DNA from: Neopestalotiopsis rosae
Taxonomy: Eukaryota > Ascomycota > Sordariomycetes > Amphisphaeriales > Sporocadaceae
DNA: 64,000 bases
Direction: 5' to 3'
Assembly (NCBI GenBank): GCA_023078685.1
Contig: JALGAS010000007.1
Coordinates: 1,860,001 to 1,924,000, forward strand
The stretch's first letter is position 1, and each line of letters starts with the position of its first letter. A model generated the notes under the pieces. It was not told where the DNA came from, ran no database searches, and saw only the letters and a list, made by a program, of their open reading frames with translations. A program made the position numbers and the translations under genes. Shown piece after piece: positions 59,045 to 64,000 of the stretch.

Positions 59045-60689
59045 ATGGACTATCTGTCTTTGCTCCCGCGGGAGCCTATCCCATATGCAGCGGTACTGCT
59101 AGTATCCTTTGTCCTATACTTCATCATATATCCAATTGTCCTCTACTACAGAGATGCCAAAGGTAAATCACACATTTCAATTCTCTCTACCCGAAGAGAA
59201 GTTGCCGTGCTGACATGAACCCACAGGATTCCGACGATTTCCAAACTTTAGCCCCTTGGCTGGAATAACAAATATCCCATTCATGGTACTGGCACATAGC
59301 GGCGCCCGATCAGCCTATCTCGCCAAACTACACAAGAAGGAACCCATCCTGCGGACTGGACCAAACACTATTTCTTTTGGAAGCGTGCAAGCCATCAAGG
59401 ATATCTATGGCCACGGCACTCACTGTACCAAGGACGAGTCCTATGTTCTCACTGCCAGCAGCCACTACCATCTCGCCGATGTGGTCAACAAGAGCGAGCA
59501 CGCACGCAAGCGCAAGGTCTTGTCCTCGGCTTACGCTCTCAAGAACCTCGAGTCCTGGGAGTACAAGGTTGCCGACAAGGTCGAGCGCATGATTAGACAG
59601 TTTGACAAGCGCTGCACTGCTCCTCTCCCTGCCGGCAGACACCCAGACCCAGAAGACCTCAATGTCGATTTCCGCATGTGGACCAACTTCTTCTCCCTCG
59701 ATGCCATTGCCGACATTGGTGTTTCGGAACGTCTCAACCTCATTGACATGGGCGATGACGAAGTGGAAGCCCAGAACAAGGACGGGACCCTCTTCAAGGC
59801 CAGAATCCGTGACAGCCTCTACCCCATTGCCCGCAAGCAATCACTTCTACTGTGGAGCTACGACTACTACAAGGTCATTGACAAGATCTCCAACATTATC
59901 CCCTACTACCGTAACATGTCAAAGGCAAACCACGGCTGGGACGGCATCGTTCTTCGACGTGGACAAAAGAGACTGGACCGCTACCGCGCCGGCGAGAAGC
60001 TCGACGACTTTTTCCAAGCCATGATGGAGGACAAGAACGGCTGCCCCAACAGCCTGGAGTGGGGCGAGATCGTCGCCGAGATCAACATCATGATGAACGC
60101 CGGCAGCGTCACCACGGCCATTGCCCTGACCAACGTCCTGTACCAGCTCCTGCGCCACCCCAAGATCCTGGCCAAGCTGCAGGAGGAGATCGACTCGGTG
60201 CTCGAGGCCGACGAGGTCGTCGCCCCCTACGACAAGGTCAAGCACCTGCCCTACCTCAAGGCCTGTCTGGACGAGTCGCTGCGCCTGTTTCCCCCTACGC
60301 CCCAGGGCCTGCCCCGCAAGACGCCCCCCGAGGGCTGGTCCATCATGGGCCACTTCATCCCCGGCAACACCACCGTCAGCATCTCGGCCTTTGTGGCGCA
60401 CCGCGACGAGTCCGTCTTCCGCGACGCCGAATCGTACATTCCCGAGCGCTGGTTGGGAGAGGAGGGCAAGAACCTGCAGCCATCGTTCATCACCTTTTCG
60501 GCGGGTGCTCGAGGTTGCATTGGCCGCAACATTTCGTACCTGGAGCAGGCTGTGCTCTTGGCCTCGGTGGTGCACCGTTATGACTTTGCCCTAGGTAGAG
60601 GGTTCGAGTTGAAGCGTGAGGAGACAATGAACCATATCTTGGGCGACATGCCCGTCAAGGTCTGGAGAAGACAGCCTGGCACCGCATAG
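59045..60689 (+). CDS. cytochrome P450 monooxygenase (benzoate-hydroxylase-like)
   Basis: ER-anchored haem monooxygenase, 526 residues, two exons (intron 59163-59226, GTAAAT to ACAG). An N-terminal anchor AAVLLVSFVLYFIIYPIVL is followed by a typical body with HLADVVNKSEHARKRKVLSS (helix C), I-helix NIMMNAGSVTTAIALTN, ExxR ESLR (about 389-392), PERW (about 445-448) and haem ligand Cys470 in FSAGARGCIGR. General pattern recalls CYP53-type benzoate 4-monooxygenases; the exact CYP family is not certain. Unusually, the conserved I-helix acid ([AG]Gx[DE]T[TS]) is Val334 (GTC at 60108-60110). Codon use is GC-rich in the 3' half. It is near a reductase paralogue (50330) and two regulators. Confidence 0.93.
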
Positions 60690-61083
60690 ATCCTGTTTGT
60701 TTGATAGTTTAGCGATTTGCATTGAGTACTCAAGAGGATATTGAAAATTGACAATAATCAAAGATAATCTTGTTTCTTCGGACCTGTGAACGGATGCATC
60801 ATAGCTACTTTTGTTTCCATCTTGTTTTGATGCACCACAGAAATGATGAGCCAAAATTTCCCTATTTCTTCCCCATTATCTGACACGTCATTGGTCCAAC
60901 TCTTCACTTTGCATACCAGTCATATCGCACTGTCATCTATGGCATGAGAATGGTATGTCACAGAAGTTCTGATGATACGATTAAAGTGTTTGAATGCGCG
61001 AATTTAGTTTCTGGCTTTTTATTTTGGCCCTTTGAGCAAAGATAGCGTGGGATATCCTATAAATCTTTCAAAGTACGGCCTCC
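60690..61083. other. convergent 3' region
   Basis: 394 bp between the P450 stop and the stop of the minus-strand secreted protein; AT-rich, no gene. Confidence 0.6.
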
Positions 61084-63051
61084 TCAAATCCTCCGTCTTG
61101 GGCCGCCCATGTAAACGCCACGCGAGCTCTTTGAGCTTCCGCCGCTGCTTGACGTTCCACTGCTCTGATCGTAGCCCGATCCCGAGCCGACGCTCGAAGC
61201 AATTCCAGACACAATGGAGCCGAGACCAGAATCCGTACTTGATCCCGAGCCACTTGTCGAGCCTGATCCCAAACCTGACGTGATTCCAGAAACCACAGAA
61301 CCGAACCCAGAATCCGTGCTTGATGCCCCTCCAGATTCCGTACCTGAGCCCAAGCTCGACGCGATTCCGGACACTACGGATCCAAATCCAGAGTCGGTGC
61401 TAGTCCCGCTTCCATATGTGGTTCCTGATCCCAAGCTTGAAGCGATACCAGATGCTATGGAGCCAAAACCAGAATCGGTGCTGGATCCTGAGCCGCTTGT
61501 CAATCCTGACCCCGAACCCAGGCCCGAGGCAATCCCCGACGCAACAGAGCTGAATCCAGAATCGGTGCTCGAAGATCCAGAGCCCAAGGTAGAGCCGGTT
61601 CCAGAGCCTAGACCGGATGGAAAGCCAGACGCGATAGATCCAAATCCGGAACCGGTGCCCGTACCACTTCCAAGACCTGATCCCGAAGCAATGCTTGACA
61701 CAATCGATCCAAAGCCGGAATCAGTACTCGATGCACTTCCAGAGCCTGAACCTAGACCCGAGGCAATATTCGAGACGATGGAACCAAACCCGGAGTCGGT
61801 ACCAGAAGAAGATGAAGAGCTAGTTTTGGAGCTTGCATCGGACCCCGACGGAGACGAGTCCGAATCCGATCCAGAGTCAGAGTCTCCCCCCGAAGGAGAA
61901 CCAGATTGAGAAGGTCCCGAGCCAGAAGCAGAACCTGACGGTCTGGACCCATGACCTGAAGCAGACCCTGAAGGTCTAGAGCCGTGGCCGGAAGCCGAGC
62001 CCGAGGGGCTTGATCCGTGGGCCGACGCCGAACCGGACGAGTGGGATCCATGGCTAGAGGCAGAGCCCGAAGGGTGGGAGCCGTGGCCTGAGGATGATCC
62101 AGATCCTGATCCCCTCCCTGATCCCGAGCCGGAGCCAGAGCCAGAGGGAGAACCAGAATGCTTCGATCCGGAACTAGACTCGGTGCTGGAAGATCCGTAG
62201 CCTGACATTGAGTCCGATGCCGATCCCGAAGGGGTGGTTGATCCAGAAGACTTGGTCGAGCTGATCGAGCCAGTAGAGTTTGACGAACCAGAAGTTCCCG
62301 AGCTTGTACTAAAGTCGTACTCGTTGATGTTGATAGTGGCTACAGTCCATGTAATGCCGCCGTCAGATGTAGTGAAATCGTCTGCCGATACCTCGTTTGT
62401 GGTGAGGGTGTCGCCAAAGGAAGAGTCCGCAGAGTCCAAGACAATGGTTGTGTCCAAATATTCTGTCCAAGAGAATGAGCACGAGTTTCGAATCAATAAA
62501 AAAAAATCATTCAACTTACTGTGGGCTGGAACAGCGCTGGAGCATGCGTCATCTTGGCATTCAACGGCTGTCTGCCAGTTTTGCGCCTTGCCGCTTGACG
62601 TGGATAGTGTAGAGATGACTTGGCCATTCACTGTGACAGTCTGGTCATACATTTCCGTGTCGTCGTTGTACTCATAGTACATGTTGATCTGTGTACCTTC
62701 AGATGCAGCGACCATGGTTCCACTCTCTTGCTTACTTCCAAGTGTGCTGGCAAAGGTGCACCATTGGCCCGTCGTGCCGCTGCATTGAGAGCTTGGGTCG
62801 GAAAATGAGACTGCAATGGCTTGGATGAGGTCACCATCGCTAGTAGACATACCCGGCCAGATGGCAAGACGGTCGACCTGAGGACTGGGGATGGCGCCAA
62901 GCACCAGAGTTGTATTTGCTGATCGAATCCATGCTGTAGGCACTTCGGCAGAAGATTCGTAGTCGGGACGTAGCCACCAGTAGGGACCAAAGTTGATTGT
63001 TGACTGCGCGGCAGCCACAGTGGCAAGCGCCAGTAAGCCAGCGCGCTGCAT
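61084..63051 (-). CDS. secreted Ser/Gly-rich repeat protein
   Basis: Signal peptide MQRAGLLALATVAAAQS, then a globular domain of about 230 residues (INFGPYWWLRPDYESSAEVP, DRLAIWPGMSTSDGDLIQAI, QVNMYYEYNDD-like strand NMYYEYNDD, GGITWTVATININEYDF) with paired Cys. The rest is Ser/Gly-rich repeats ending SRGVYMGGPRRRI. Unspliced length 655; a 57-nt in-frame intron with GTAAGT donor and ACAG acceptor at 62463-62519 would reduce it to 636. The globular part suggests a beta-sandwich, perhaps concanavalin-like as in peptidase G1 relatives, but no catalytic pair was identified. Likely a cell-wall or extracellular protein; no GPI signal. Function not known. Confidence 0.82.
   Translation of the reverse strand: MQRAGLLALATVAAAQSTINFGPYWWLRPDYESSAEVPTAWIRSANTTLVLGAIPSPQVDRLAIWPGMSTSDGDLIQAIAVSFSDPSSQCSGTTGQWCTFASTLGSKQESGTMVAASEGTQINMYYEYNDDTEMYDQTVTVNGQVISTLSTSSGKAQNWQTAVECQDDACSSAVPAHSKLNDFFLLIRNSCSFSWTEYLDTTIVLDSADSSFGDTLTTNEVSADDFTTSDGGITWTVATININEYDFSTSSGTSGSSNSTGSISSTKSSGSTTPSGSASDSMSGYGSSSTESSSGSKHSGSPSGSGSGSGSGRGSGSGSSSGHGSHPSGSASSHGSHSSGSASAHGSSPSGSASGHGSRPSGSASGHGSRPSGSASGSGPSQSGSPSGGDSDSGSDSDSSPSGSDASSKTSSSSSSGTDSGFGSIVSNIASGLGSGSGSASSTDSGFGSIVSSIASGSGLGSGTGTGSGFGSIASGFPSGLGSGTGSTLGSGSSSTDSGFSSVASGIASGLGSGSGLTSGSGSSTDSGFGSIASGIASSLGSGTTYGSGTSTDSGFGSVVSGIASSLGSGTESGGASSTDSGFGSVVSGITSGLGSGSTSGSGSSTDSGLGSIVSGIASSVGSGSGYDQSSGTSSSGGSSKSSRGVYMGGPRRRI
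61155..62095 (-). repeat. two tandem repeat arrays in the secreted protein
   Basis: Within the coding sequence: first about six or seven copies of an 11-residue unit (GSASGHGSRPS, around 61920-62095), then eight copies of a 22-30-residue unit centred on STDSGFGSIVSGIASGLGSG (around 61155-61830). DNA copies are imperfect, so the arrays are not very recent. Confidence 0.8.
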
Positions 63052-64000
63052 TGTGAAAGATGGAGCAAAGGAGTCACTTAAGAGAAAGAAAAAACGAGAG
63101 TAAGAATAAAGAATAGAAAGACCCCTGGTCTGTAATCCTGTACTTGGTCCAGATAGAACAATGTCTATTGCTACTTGACATGTAAATCTAGCTGGTCATC
63201 GGTGCTACTTATACAAGACCACGAAACATCAGCGAACCATGAATTCCTGTTTTTCTATTTCCCAACGGCCGTTGAAATCAAAGGGCCCGAGTATGTCTGA
63301 CGAGAGCTAAGTTGCGATTATATTACACGGATCATATTGAATTTCTCCTTCTTAGACTCAAAGACCGTACAGATGGCGGTTCAGCAAGTATGTAGATCAT
63401 GGCGGCAATCAATATGATGAACCAAGTCTATCGCGTGGTCAATTGCTATGATGCAAACGCCGGCTCCATTTTCGATTAATTAGTTTGAAGACTATCTGGG
63501 GTAAGTTAGCTGGGGCAGGGCACTCAAGGTGGCTGTAGCTCGGCGCCTGAGCGCAAGTAGCCTCACTCTCTAACACGAACAACTCGAAAGTACAAGACGT
63601 TGTGGGTCCATCGTCGCAACTCTGTACTTGATCTGGATCCGTCTGAAGTTTTTCCCAATTCATATGCAACTTTAGTTCTGAATAAGTTCGAAAATACTTT
63701 CGCTCTGATGAATTGAATTCACAATTGTACGTCACCCACTCATTCTCCAAAGTTGGAACTTTTCTTTGATCGAGTTGTTGAGCTGCTATAAGATAGGCTT
63801 ATTCGTCCGATTGAGGTGAGATGGGACCGTCCTAAATCTAGCCACGCTTTCCCTACCGGAAAAATGGTAGGTAAGTGGTTTAGTGTCTAGAGAAAACCAA
63901 ACACGCGAACTGTTGTCACTTGAGAAGCATCTAGACTTTACAATTACTCAAGGGAAATTGAGCATGCCCAGTTTTGGTAAATTTGGCGGAATCATGAACG
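63052..64000. other. upstream region, no gene supported
   Basis: Last 949 bp; promoter of the minus-strand secreted protein followed by non-coding sequence. A 104-codon frame at 63439-63750 (minus) starts at TTG and has no signature. Confidence 0.45.

Noticed and set aside
60059..60583. Overlapping open frames on both strands in the P450 3' half
   Set aside because: High GC in the P450 exon creates them; translations are Arg/Pro/Gly-rich and featureless.
63439..63750. 104-codon minus-strand frame
   Set aside because: Starts at TTG, no ATG, no signature.

Overview
The window is nuclear DNA of a filamentous ascomycete (Pezizomycotina, most likely a sordariomycete; this placement is inference). 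The evidence is many short spliceosomal introns of about 45-120 bp with GTRNGT donors, several Zn2Cys6 and fungal-specific transcription factors, a class III-like chitin synthase, an RTA1-family protein, ankyrin-CorA and GMC proteins, and degenerate transposons with RIP-like stop codons. No tRNA, rRNA or CRISPR array was found. Exon joins quoted below were worked out by hand from splice sites and reading phase.

Layout. 1-1.9 kb: secreted type B carboxylesterase (5' end outside the window). 2.6-5.1 kb: a transposon graveyard (Helitron helicase-like remnant, a Cys-rich reading frame broken only by TAG codons, and a Mutator-like transposase N-terminal fragment). 5.4-15.9 kb: a carbohydrate-utilisation-like block of a Lac12-like MFS transporter, a divergently transcribed Zn2Cys6 regulator, a secreted GH93 exo-arabinanase-like enzyme, an intracellular GH35/DUF5597-type beta-galactosidase-like enzyme and a second Zn2Cys6 regulator. 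16-24.4 kb (all minus): an RTA1-like membrane protein preceded by a ubiquitin-like frame two bases upstream of its ATG, a large ankyrin-CorA-like membrane protein carrying a 1-nt frameshift, and a 2H-phosphoesterase protein.

25.3-35.7 kb is a housekeeping core: a PNUTS-like PP1 regulator (TFIIS-N-like region, RVxW motif, CCCH finger) divergent from SLY1 (ER-Golgi SNARE-binding SM protein). 36-42.6 kb: a GMC oxidoreductase, an unknown multi-pass membrane protein with one in-frame TAG, and a broken fragment of an NLR-type helical repeat domain. 43.2-46.3 kb: chitin synthase, whose true first exon is only 19 nt and is joined through a GC-AG intron.

50.3-60.7 kb could be a catabolic or biosynthetic cluster: a divergent NADPH-cytochrome P450 reductase paralogue, two fungal transcription-factor-type proteins (one with no visible DNA-binding domain, one whose zinc cluster is split over microexons of 14 and 11 nt), and a P450 whose I-helix acid is replaced by Val. 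61-63 kb: a secreted protein with a long Ser/Gly tandem-repeat tail. The most unusual observations are the microexon-split zinc cluster, the ubiquitin-like/RTA1 tandem arrangement, the recurrent TAG-only interruptions, and the CPR-P450-regulator neighbourhood.
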